Below, piece after piece: positions 1 to 6,009 of a stretch of DNA of 13,480 nt. A program made the position numbers and the translations under genes. The DNA lies in the NCBI GenBank assembly GCA_031271725.1, contig JAISVE010000012.1, positions 1-13,480 of the forward strand. The letters are read 5' to 3'. Under the pieces are notes generated by a model. That model did not search any database and was not told where the DNA came from. It worked only from the letters and a program-made list of their open reading frames with translations. The stretch's first letter is position 1. Each line of letters opens with the position of its first letter. The DNA is from Bacteroidales bacterium (lineage in GTDB: Bacteria; Bacteroidota; Bacteroidia; Bacteroidales; P3).

Positions 1-60
1 CTCGTTGTATTTTTGAGGCGGTTTGAGGCGGAGTAACTTCATTCGCGAAGCGAATAACAT
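1..60 (-). CDS. Possible 5' end of a truncated reading frame (very uncertain)
   Basis: Reading leftwards from an ATG at 58-60, the frame stays open for 20 codons to the window edge (begins MLFASRMKLLRLKPP). It lies 41 bp downstream of the anmK stop on the same strand. The frame runs through a hairpin (41-55) and two 10-bp direct repeats (12-31), so it may be repeat DNA rather than a gene. I recognise no family, and 20 codons are too few to judge coding potential. A second in-frame ATG at codon 7 is an alternative start. Confidence 0.15.
   Translation of the reverse strand, partial: MLFASRMKLLRLKPPQKYNE
12..31. repeat. Two tandem copies of a 10-bp unit
   Basis: The decamer TTTGAGGCGG occurs twice head to tail (12-21 and 22-31) with no mismatch. 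It sits just beyond the hairpin at 41-55 in the gap downstream of anmK. Its function is unknown. It could be the edge of a longer interspersed repeat that continues outside the window. Confidence 0.6.
41..55. repeat. Short perfect hairpin downstream of anmK
   Basis: ATTCGC (41-46) and GCGAAT (50-55) are perfectly complementary around a GAA loop. On the anmK strand no T-run follows, so this is not a convincing intrinsic terminator. A flanking pair AACTT (35-39) and AAGTT (67-71) could extend the structure after an internal loop. Confidence 0.45.
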
Positions 61-82
61 ACGATTAAGTTGAGAGAAATAC

Positions 83-96
83 AAATGCTTGCATTT
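83..96 (-). terminator. Weak candidate terminator hairpin after anmK
   Basis: AAATGC (83-88) and GCATTT (91-96) form an inverted repeat 6 bp after the anmK stop codon. The two-base spacer means at best five pairs with a four-base loop. On the anmK strand it is followed by the only moderately T-rich GTATTTCTC. The stem is A/T-rich, so termination would be weak. It is called only from position and symmetry. Confidence 0.2.
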
Positions 97-101
97 ATTA
101 T

Positions 102-1310
102 TTACGGTAAATAGATTGCACCACCGCAATTGTCTTTTGCCGCGCCTGTAACACTTGCGAGGGCGTTGGGTTTTTGTTGTACTCTTAATACGCCGAGAAA
201 GGCGAATATCAACGCCTCTTTGTAGTTTATCAGTTCTTTGGAAGCCTGAGTTACAATTGCCTTTGTATGTGCTGTAATTCGTTCTATCAGGTAAGTGTTT
301 AATGCGCCGCCACCCGTTATTAGCAGAGATTTTTGCGGAACACTATCAATTGTTTGGTCAATGACTTGTGAAATTTGTATGGCGATATGTTCGCACACTG
401 TTTTCAGTAAATCATTTGTAGAGTATTCAGTTTTTAGTAAAGGTTTGAAATATTTTTCAAACCATTCCACACCGAGCGACTTCGGCGGTGCTTGTTGATA
501 GTAATTGAGGGCATTCAATTTAGTGAGCAAATCCTCTTGCAGACTGCCTTTGCGTGCGAGTTCACCATCCTTGTCGAAGTCTATTCCTGCAAGGTTGGCA
601 AGATAGTTTAGGGGCATGTTGCAGGGGCAGATATCGAATGCTGTTCTGTGGAAACCCCTAAAAACAGCCATCTGCTGCGTTTTGCACAACTTTCCAATAT
701 CCTCATTATCGTAAGATAACTCCGGTATTGTAAAGTTGCACATGCCTTGCATATAACTATTTTTAGAGATTTCCTTTGATACTTTTGCAGGAATTGGTGC
801 CTCATAAGAAATATTCGCAATACCGCCCAAATTCAAGCAATAGTCGTATTTACTAAATAGCAGTCGGTCGCCGATAGGTACAAGCGGTGCGCCTTGTCCG
901 CCGAGTGCTACATCGGTAGTGCGGAAATCACAAACAGTCATCAACCCACTTTCGGCAGCAACTGCTGCGCCATTGCCAATTTGCAACGTGAGCCCACGTG
1001 TTGGTTGATGAAAAACAGTGTGCCCGTGTACGGCTGCAAAATCCGGCTGCAAGTTATGTTTGTGTATAAATTCTTTGATGCACTTTCCTGTGTAGTGTCC
1101 GTAATCTGTCGAAAGTAAACTCAACTCAAGTCCTGACAACCCTGTTGCCGACTGCAAGCGTTCTTTCCATTCGGTGGAGTATGGAATTGTTTCTGCTTGC
1201 TTTATTTCAAAACTCCAACGTCCATCCCGCTCACTGAATTCGCAATACGCCAAGTCTAAACCGTCAAGTGAAGTGCCTGACATCACCCCTATTACCTTAT
1301 AATTACTCAT
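102..1310 (-). CDS. anmK: Anhydro-N-acetylmuramic acid kinase
   Basis: A cytoplasmic kinase of cell-wall recycling that cleaves the 1,6-anhydro ring of anhydro-MurNAc and phosphorylates it to MurNAc-6-phosphate. The sequence shows the ATP-binding motif MSGTSLDGLDL (residues 10-20), HGHTVFHQP (95-103), DFRTTDVALGGQGAPLVPIGD (128-148), NLGGIANIS (160-168), FDICPCN (225-231) with the likely catalytic Asp226, and ITGGGALN (331-338). At 402 residues it is longer than the roughly 355-370 I expect for this family. The extra length lies mainly between NLGGIANIS and FDICPCN (about residues 170-222), where other members have only a short connection. The ATG (1308-1310) overlaps the end of truB as ATGAGTAA, an 8-bp overlap that implies translational coupling and fixes the start. 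The reading frame is otherwise intact. Identification is secure; whether the insertion affects activity is unknown. Confidence 0.95.
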   Translation of the reverse strand: MSNYKVIGVMSGTSLDGLDLAYCEFSERDGRWSFEIKQAETIPYSTEWKERLQSATGLSGLELSLLSTDYGHYTGKCIKEFIHKHNLQPDFAAVHGHTVFHQPTRGLTLQIGNGAAVAAESGLMTVCDFRTTDVALGGQGAPLVPIGDRLLFSKYDYCLNLGGIANISYEAPIPAKVSKEISKNSYMQGMCNFTIPELSYDNEDIGKLCKTQQMAVFRGFHRTAFDICPCNMPLNYLANLAGIDFDKDGELARKGSLQEDLLTKLNALNYYQQAPPKSLGVEWFEKYFKPLLKTEYSTNDLLKTVCEHIAIQISQVIDQTIDSVPQKSLLITGGGALNTYLIERITAHTKAIVTQASKELINYKEALIFAFLGVLRVQQKPNALASVTGAAKDNCGGAIYLP

Positions 1311-2103
1311 TATGTTTTATTAGGTTATCCGCAAACCTCAAATGACTTGGGCTATTATCTCTGTTCCTATCAACATTACTTCCAAAAATATCCAAGCCAA
1401 TAGCATTCGCCACATTATATTCACCAATCCGTGTGCGTCTCAACGCCGACAAATATGCCCCGCATCCCAAAATATCACCAAAATCCCGCGCAATAGCCCT
1501 TATGTAAGTGCCTTTGCTGCATACAATCCTAAAATCAACTTCCGGCAGAGCAATACGTGTAATTTCAAATTCGCGCACTTCTATTTGTTTCGCAGAAATT
1601 TCAACATCCTTACCGCTTCGACCATATTCGTAAGCCCTTTTGCCGTCAATCTTCACTGCTGAAAACACAGGCGGAACTTGCATTATAATTCCGGTTAACC
1701 GAGTCGCTGCTGCATAAATGTCGTCACTCGTCAATCCATCATAAGAACCACTGTTGACAACAGGCTTTTCAAGGTCGTAACTCTCGGTTGTCTGCCCAAG
1801 AACAAAAGTGCCTGTGTATTCCTTTTCCTTCGCTTGCAGACTGTCAATCTGCTTTGTCATCTTTCCCGTAGCAACAAGCAAAAGTCCGGTAGCAAGCGGG
1901 TCAAGCGTACCCGCATGTCCAACCTTAATCTTTTTTAATCCGGTCACCCGCCTGCAATAATTGCGAATCTTACTTACAACATTAAAAGAAGTCCACTCAT
2001 AAGGCTTATCCGCCAAGAACACTTTGCCCTCAATTATACCCTCTGCTACGTTCCCCGCATCAACAGCAATACCAACTGCAATAGAATTTGACACATTATT
2101 CAT
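1303..2103 (-). CDS. truB: tRNA pseudouridine synthase B (psi55)
   Basis: Converts U55 to pseudouridine in the T-loop of tRNAs. Visible motifs are GHAGTLDPLATGLL (residues 62-75) with the catalytic Asp68, KEYTG (94-98) with the Tyr that stacks on the target base, VPPVFSAVKIDGKRAYEYGR (143-162), and CSKGTYIRAIARDFG (195-209). At 266 residues it has the catalytic domain but no C-terminal PUA domain, the short form common in Bacteroidota. The first 20 or so residues, before EGKVFLADKP, are not part of the usual fold, so translation could begin later, for example at GTG codon 4. The stretch upstream contains a promoter-like element only 5 bp before the ATG (see 2108-2115). The gene is first in an operon with anmK, overlapping by 8 bp. 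Confidence 0.95.
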   Translation of the reverse strand: MNNVSNSIAVGIAVDAGNVAEGIIEGKVFLADKPYEWTSFNVVSKIRNYCRRVTGLKKIKVGHAGTLDPLATGLLLVATGKMTKQIDSLQAKEKEYTGTFVLGQTTESYDLEKPVVNSGSYDGLTSDDIYAAATRLTGIIMQVPPVFSAVKIDGKRAYEYGRSGKDVEISAKQIEVREFEITRIALPEVDFRIVCSKGTYIRAIARDFGDILGCGAYLSALRRTRIGEYNVANAIGLDIFGSNVDRNRDNSPSHLRFADNLIKHNE

Positions 2104-2107
2104 TTTG

Positions 2108-2115
2108 CAAATGTA
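2108..2115 (-). promoter_or_regulatory. Candidate Bacteroidota -7 element (TACATTTG) at truB
   Basis: Read on the minus strand, this is TACATTTG, a full match to the TAnnTTTG consensus of the Bacteroidota primary sigma factor. A possible TTTTG -33 element lies at 2141-2145, but the 25-bp spacing is longer than usual. The element ends only four bases before the annotated truB ATG. Transcription would therefore start at or near the ATG and give a leaderless or nearly leaderless mRNA, unless the true start codon lies further downstream. Confidence 0.4.
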
Positions 2116-2169
2116 GTGTTTTTTGAGTTTAGAATTCTTTCAAAATAAATTTTGATGTCTTAACGTAGT

Positions 2170-2219
2170 GTATCTTATAATATGGCGCATTTATAAACAA
2201 TGTTATATTTATAAGATAC
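2170..2219. repeat. 11-bp perfect inverted repeat with 28-bp spacer
   Basis: GTATCTTATAA (2170-2180) is repeated in inverted orientation as TTATAAGATAC (2209-2219). A third TTATAA core sits between the arms at 2191-2196, within the direct repeat ATTTATAA (2189-2196 and 2207-2214). The element lies between the two divergent promoter candidates. It could be a double operator for a dimeric regulator, or a cruciform-forming element. No poly-T follows either arm, so it does not look like a terminator. Confidence 0.6.
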
Positions 2220-2240
2220 TGAAATTATGTGAATATATCG

Positions 2241-2248
2241 TACATTTG
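2241..2248 (+). promoter_or_regulatory. Candidate -7 element (TACATTTG) for the DUF898-M48-LOG operon
   Basis: TACATTTG matches the Bacteroidota -7 consensus TAnnTTTG exactly. I see no TTG at the expected 17-23 bp upstream, so the -33 half is weak or missing. Transcription would begin near 2253-2256, leaving a leader of about 70 nt that contains the hairpin at 2270-2299. The inverted repeat at 2170-2219 lies just upstream and could bind an activator. Confidence 0.4.
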
Positions 2249-2269
2249 TATATATTATAGATTATAAAA

Positions 2270-2299
2270 ATTACGAACGGAAAAGCCGAAGTCCGTAAT
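2270..2299 (+). promoter_or_regulatory. Imperfect hairpin in the 5' leader of the DUF898 gene
   Basis: ATTACGAAC (2270-2278) and GTCCGTAAT (2291-2299) pair over nine positions with one mismatch around a 12-nt loop. A GGAGG follows at 2301-2305 but ends 21 nt before the ATG, too far to act as a normal Shine-Dalgarno. GCC (2285-2287) and TCC (2292-2294) could alternatively pair with GGAGGC (2301-2306), which would exclude the first hairpin. No known riboswitch is recognised. Confidence 0.25.
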
Positions 2300-2326
2300 T
2301 GGAGGCACAATTAAAAAATAATTTTT

Positions 2327-3331
2327 ATGGAAGCAACAAGTACATCAAATGCAACAAGTACACTAAACGCAACAAGCACAGCAAATGAGAGGCAAATGCA
2401 GAACTATCAATTTGAATTTTCAGGAAGAGGTTCCGAATATTTTGCTATTGTTATTGTGAATTGGCTTTTGACACTAATTACGTTAGGAATATATTATCCG
2501 TGGGCAAGAGCGAAACGACTCAAATATATATACGGACAAACTATTCTTAACAATGAACGTTTCAATTTTGCAGGAACGGGTAAAGAAATGTTTCGCGGAT
2601 TTATTAAGGTAATTCTATTCTATATAATTGTAGTGGCAATTTATCTTTTATCTGCTTACATGCAAGTGATACTTTTTGGAGTTTTGTTTTTGCTGGTAGC
2701 GAGTATTGCTATTTTTCCGCTTGCCATTCACGGCTCATTCCGATACAGAATGTCGCGTACATCGTATCGTGGAATACGTTTCGGCTATCGCGGCGATAGA
2801 GCGAAACTTTTCAAAGATTATATCAAATGGTCTTTACTGACGATAGTAACACTTGGCATTTATAGTGCGTGGATGCAGATGAACGTGCGCCGTTATACAC
2901 ATCAGAATATTCGTTACGGTAATGTAGAATTTAAAAATGACAGCAATGGTGTGGACTGGTTTGTGCTTAATTTGATAGGTTATTTGTTTACTTTGGTAAC
3001 ACTTGGCATTTATAGTTTTTGGTGGCAGCGCGACATGTTTAATTATTACATAAATAATATCAGCATGCAGAAAGACGGACAAAAAATCAAGTGCCGTTCT
3101 ACTGCAACAGGCGGTGGATTTTTCAAACTTCTTATTGGAAATTTATTTCTTGTTGTTTTTACATTAGGCTTCGGAAAAGCGTGGGCAGATATGCGCACGC
3201 AGCGTTTTATTTGGAATAATGTTAAAATAGAGGGAGATATTAACCTTGATGAAATTCGTCAAACCGAAGAAGAATATACAGATGCCTTTGGTGAAGATTT
3301 AGCTGATTTGTTTGAAATAGATTTGGCTTAA
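2327..3331 (+). CDS. DUF898 (YjgN-like) multi-pass inner-membrane protein
   Basis: A 334-residue integral membrane protein of unknown function that resembles the DUF898/YjgN family. It has four internal repeats, each built on a hydrophobic helix ending in TLGIYxxW: T52-W59, T175-W182, T225-W232, and a diverged TLGFGKAW at 279-286. The spacing from Thr to Trp is identical each time, and the first three are followed by basic or aromatic residues. Two further hydrophobic stretches lie at about 94-112 and 114-135, giving roughly six membrane segments. The N-terminus (residues 3-20) is a low-complexity Ala-Thr-Ser-Asn repeat, and the C-terminal 25 residues are acidic. The stop codon lies one base before the ATG of the M48 peptidase gene, so the two are co-translated. 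DUF898 and M48 genes are, from memory, neighbours in other bacteria too, which suggests the pair acts together at the membrane. Family assignment is confident; function is not known. Confidence 0.85.
   Translation: MEATSTSNATSTLNATSTANERQMQNYQFEFSGRGSEYFAIVIVNWLLTLITLGIYYPWARAKRLKYIYGQTILNNERFNFAGTGKEMFRGFIKVILFYIIVVAIYLLSAYMQVILFGVLFLLVASIAIFPLAIHGSFRYRMSRTSYRGIRFGYRGDRAKLFKDYIKWSLLTIVTLGIYSAWMQMNVRRYTHQNIRYGNVEFKNDSNGVDWFVLNLIGYLFTLVTLGIYSFWWQRDMFNYYINNISMQKDGQKIKCRSTATGGGFFKLLIGNLFLVVFTLGFGKAWADMRTQRFIWNNVKIEGDINLDEIRQTEEEYTDAFGEDLADLFEIDLA
2333..2386 (+). repeat. Three in-frame 18-bp tandem repeats
   Basis: Three consecutive 18-bp units, each starting GCAACAAG (2333-2350, 2351-2368, 2369-2386), encode ATSTSN, ATSTLN and ATSTAN at the N-terminus of the DUF898 protein. 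Units differ at only a few bases. Slippage would change the length by six residues without breaking the frame. The predicted segment is hydrophilic and disordered. Confidence 0.75.
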
Positions 3332-3332
3332 A

Positions 3333-4397
3333 ATGTATTCTGTTGTTGCAAAATATTTTGACGGACAATCGTCTGCATCACACCAAGCCACACTTTTTAT
3401 AAACGAAATATTTGACGACTTCCGTTTGCAATGTGCAGACGGAAGTTCGTTTATTTGGAGTGTTTGTGATTTGAGTTTTGAACAATATGGAGATTGTTTG
3501 GAAATACGCAATAAACAATTTCCGGATGCGCTTTTACAAATCAGAAATGAAGATTTTTCAAAAAGGTTTTTAGAAGTGATGAAGGAAAAAAATAAAGTAG
3601 ATGTACATCACCGGATTTTAAGTATTGGTTTTCCCAAAATAGTCGGTATAGCATTTGCAATGCTTGCTTTAATAATTTTGTCATATTTTTATATATTGCC
3701 TCCAATAGCCGAAGAGTCGGCAGTACTGCTGCCTGAAAGTTTTGATACTTATCTTGGAGATGTATTTATGGGGACATTTCTTGATGGAAACAAAATAGAT
3801 TCTGCAAAAACTGTTCATTTGAAAAATTTTGCATCACAAATAGATTTTAAGAATACAAAACCTTTGAGTTTTGCTGTAGTGGAATCAGATGAAATTAACG
3901 CTTTTGCTTTGCCTAATGGACAAATTATAGTTTATAGTGGGATTTTGTACAAAATGAAAAATCCAAACGAATTGGCGGCTCTGCTTGCACATGAAGCAGC
4001 ACACGTAAATCATCGTCATTCTACAAAAATGTTATGCAGAAATCTTGCGGGATATATGTTTATTTCTTTACTTTTTAGTGATGTAAACGGGATAATGGCG
4101 GTGTTGGCAGATAATGCACAGCAACTTCATTCCCTTTTGTATTCTCGAGAATTTGAAAATGAATCTGATGAGCAAGGATTGAAGATTTTAATGGATAACC
4201 ATATTGACCCAAACGGAATGGTGCAATTGTTTGATTTAATTGAGAGAGAAGAAGAAATTGAAATTCCCCCAATTATAAACACGCATCCGCTAACAAGAGA
4301 GCGCAAGGAGAAGATGCAGGATATAATCAAAAAATCCGAATACAGCTTAATGTCTAATAAAAATCTACAATTTATTTTTGTACAAATGAAAAAATAA
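3333..4397 (+). CDS. Membrane-anchored M48 family zinc metallopeptidase
   Basis: A 354-residue protein with an N-terminal soluble domain, one membrane segment (about residues 103-123) and an M48 peptidase domain. The zinc site is LLAHEAAHVNHRH with HExxH at 220-224 (His220, catalytic Glu221, His224). The third ligand is probably Glu275 in SREFENESDEQG, the family ExxxD signature. THPLTRERKEKM near the C-terminus is also typical. The N-terminal 90 or so residues (beginning with YFDGQSS) resemble the small domain, DUF7092-like, found before the transmembrane helix in many bacterial M48 proteins. After the membrane segment the peptidase would face the periplasm if the N-terminus is cytoplasmic. 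The gene starts one base after the DUF898 stop codon and is followed 3 bp later by the LOG-family gene. Substrates are unknown; membrane or envelope protein turnover is the natural guess, by analogy with HtpX and BepA. Confidence 0.88.
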   Translation: MYSVVAKYFDGQSSASHQATLFINEIFDDFRLQCADGSSFIWSVCDLSFEQYGDCLEIRNKQFPDALLQIRNEDFSKRFLEVMKEKNKVDVHHRILSIGFPKIVGIAFAMLALIILSYFYILPPIAEESAVLLPESFDTYLGDVFMGTFLDGNKIDSAKTVHLKNFASQIDFKNTKPLSFAVVESDEINAFALPNGQIIVYSGILYKMKNPNELAALLAHEAAHVNHRHSTKMLCRNLAGYMFISLLFSDVNGIMAVLADNAQQLHSLLYSREFENESDEQGLKILMDNHIDPNGMVQLFDLIEREEEIEIPPIINTHPLTRERKEKMQDIIKKSEYSLMSNKNLQFIFVQMKK

Positions 4398-4400
4398 AAT

Positions 4401-4970
4401 ATGAAAAGAGTGACAGTTTTTTGCGGTTCAAGTTTGGGAACGGAAAACATTTATGAACAAAAAGCAGCCTTACTTGGGCAAGCACTTGCAAAACGAAAAG
4501 TTGAATTGGTGTACGGAGGTGCAAAGGTCGGACTTATGGGAGCAGTTGCCAACGGAGTTTTGAATGAAGGAGGAAAAGTAACCGGAGTAATACCTAATTT
4601 CTTAAAGTTAAAAGAACTTGTACACGAAGACTTGACAGAACTAATAGTAGTTGACAATATGCACGAGAGGAAAGCAAAAATGAGTGAACTCTGTGACGGA
4701 GTTATTGCTTTACCGGGCGGTTTCGGAACATTGGAAGAACTCTTTGAGATGCTTACCTGGGCTCAACTCGGACTGCATAAAAAACCGATTGCTATTTTGA
4801 ATATAAATGGGTTTTATGACTCACTGAATGCTTTTATACAGACAATGGTTGACAAAGGTTTTGTAAAAGAGGAAAATCAACAAATGATTTTAATGTCTGA
4901 AAACATTGACGAACTTCTTGACAAAATGGAAAACTATGTTGCTCCGGAAGTTGTAAAATGGATTAGATAA
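4401..4970 (+). CDS. LOG family nucleotide 5'-monophosphate phosphoribohydrolase
   Basis: A cytoplasmic Rossmann-fold enzyme of the TIGR00730/LOG family, which hydrolyses nucleoside 5'-monophosphates (AMP or cytokinin ribotides) to the free base and ribose 5-phosphate. Diagnostic motifs are FCGSSLG (residues 7-13), YGGAKVGLMGAVANGVL (38-54), MHERKAKM (87-94) and the catalytic PGGFGTLEE (105-113). At 189 residues it has normal length for the family. It starts 3 bp after the M48 stop codon, so it is the third gene of the operon. Many bacteria carry it with no cytokinin role, so the plant-hormone name often given by annotation should not be taken literally. Its stop codon is only 4 bp from that of the convergent lpxD gene. 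Identity is clear; its link to the two membrane proteins upstream is not. Confidence 0.92.
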   Translation: MKRVTVFCGSSLGTENIYEQKAALLGQALAKRKVELVYGGAKVGLMGAVANGVLNEGGKVTGVIPNFLKLKELVHEDLTELIVVDNMHERKAKMSELCDGVIALPGGFGTLEELFEMLTWAQLGLHKKPIAILNINGFYDSLNAFIQTMVDKGFVKEENQQMILMSENIDELLDKMENYVAPEVVKWIR

Positions 4971-4974
4971 ATGA

Positions 4975-6003
4975 TTAAAATTTCGCTACCTTCTTTTCCA
5001 ACTCTTCAATCCGTTTAACGATTTGGTCGAAGTTTTTGAAGTGAACGCTGGAACGCATAAAGATGGCGGGGTCGATAGCGGGAGCTCCTATAAGCGTAGT
5101 GTTTTCTTTGCGAACGGAATTTGGCACGCCTGACTGTGCTGCAAACCTTGTGCCGTCTGCAATTTGTATGTGTCCTGCTAATCCGACTTGTCCGCCGAAC
5201 ATACAGTTCTTGCCGATTTTAGTTGAGCCTGAAACACCTACCTGCGATGCCATAACGGTATTTTGACCAACTGTAACGTTGTGCGCAATCTGGATAAGAT
5301 TATCCAATTTTACTCCTTCCTCAACAATGGTGGAGCCCATAGTTGCTTTATCAACACAAGTATTTGCGCCGATTTCAACATGGTCTTGAATAATAACATT
5401 GCCTATTTGAGGTATTTTATTGTAAATACCATTATTCGGTGCAAAACCGAAACCGTCTGCACCGATAACTGCACCTGCGTGAATAAGACAATTCTTTCCT
5501 ATTATGCAGCCTGAATATACCTTTACTCCCGCATAAATAGTTGTTCCTTCGCCGATACAACAATTATTACCGATAACGGTGTTAGGGTATATGTAGCAGT
5601 TGTCGCCAATCTTCACTCCCTCGCCAATTACGGCAAAAGCACCGATATATACGTTTTTGCCCACAACGGCAGACGAAGCAATATCCGACTTATCGGAAAT
5701 AACAGCAGCGGGTTTGGTCATATTGTCATAAAATGCGAGCAGTTTTGCAAAGGCGCAATATGGGTCATCAACCCTTATAAGTATAGCGGAAATGGGGTGT
5801 TCCGCTACAAAATCGCTGTTTACAATAACAGCTGTAGCCTTTGTTTTATATATATACGGAAGATATTTTGGGTTGGCAAGAAAACTTAAGCCTCCTTCGT
5901 GCCCTTCTTCTATTTTGCAAAGGGTGTAGATAGTTGCATCGCTATTGCCCTCAACTTTTCCGCCGATAACATCAGCAACTTGTTTTAATGTGAATTTTTG
6001 CAT
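4975..6003 (-). CDS. lpxD: UDP-3-O-(3-hydroxyacyl)glucosamine N-acyltransferase
   Basis: Third step of lipid A synthesis: transfers a 3-hydroxyacyl chain from acyl carrier protein to the amine of UDP-3-O-acyl-glucosamine, in the cytoplasm. The 342-residue sequence has the N-terminal uridine-binding domain (1-100) and then a left-handed beta-helix of hexapeptide repeats (about 105-295; examples [18 protein letters not shown] and [18 protein letters not shown]). The signature GADGFGFAP is at 181-189, and IAHNV at 239-243 supplies the probable catalytic His241. A short C-terminal helix (about 325-340) resembles the acyl-carrier-binding helices of the family. It is the last gene of the gyrB-transporter-lpxD operon, 6 bp after the transporter stop. 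The usual lpxC/fabZ and lpxA neighbours are not here, which is unusual for this phylum. Presence of lpxD implies an LPS-making Gram-negative cell. Confidence 0.95.
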   Translation of the reverse strand: MQKFTLKQVADVIGGKVEGNSDATIYTLCKIEEGHEGGLSFLANPKYLPYIYKTKATAVIVNSDFVAEHPISAILIRVDDPYCAFAKLLAFYDNMTKPAAVISDKSDIASSAVVGKNVYIGAFAVIGEGVKIGDNCYIYPNTVIGNNCCIGEGTTIYAGVKVYSGCIIGKNCLIHAGAVIGADGFGFAPNNGIYNKIPQIGNVIIQDHVEIGANTCVDKATMGSTIVEEGVKLDNLIQIAHNVTVGQNTVMASQVGVSGSTKIGKNCMFGGQVGLAGHIQIADGTRFAAQSGVPNSVRKENTTLIGAPAIDPAIFMRSSVHFKNFDQIVKRIEELEKKVAKF

Positions 6004-6009
6004 TGTACT

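Larger units (their letters stand above)
2104..2326. other. Divergent intergenic regulatory region
   Basis: This 223-bp A/T-rich gap separates truB (leftward) from the DUF898 gene (rightward). It holds a minus-strand and a plus-strand TAnnTTTG element, an 11-bp perfect inverted repeat, three TTATAA hexamers (2175-2180, 2191-2196, 2209-2214), and an imperfect hairpin near the plus-strand start. No reading frame of note and no tRNA-like structure was seen. Confidence 0.7.

Noticed and set aside
1342..1662. Plus-strand 106-codon frame
   Set aside because: It lies antisense to truB, whose motifs are intact, and shows no recognisable domain.
2301..2305. GGAGG as the ribosome binding site of the DUF898 gene
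   Set aside because: It ends 21 nt before the ATG, outside the working range, no alternative start codon fits at normal spacing, and the phylum mostly does not use such sites.
2333..2386. Three 18-bp repeats considered as a CRISPR-like or intergenic repeat array
   Set aside because: The units are contiguous with no spacers, lie inside a coding frame and encode a simple ATSTxN peptide repeat.
4127..4450. Minus-strand 107-codon frame spanning the M48/LOG junction
   Set aside because: It overlaps two well-supported genes on the other strand and has a composition explained by reading A-rich sense codons backwards.
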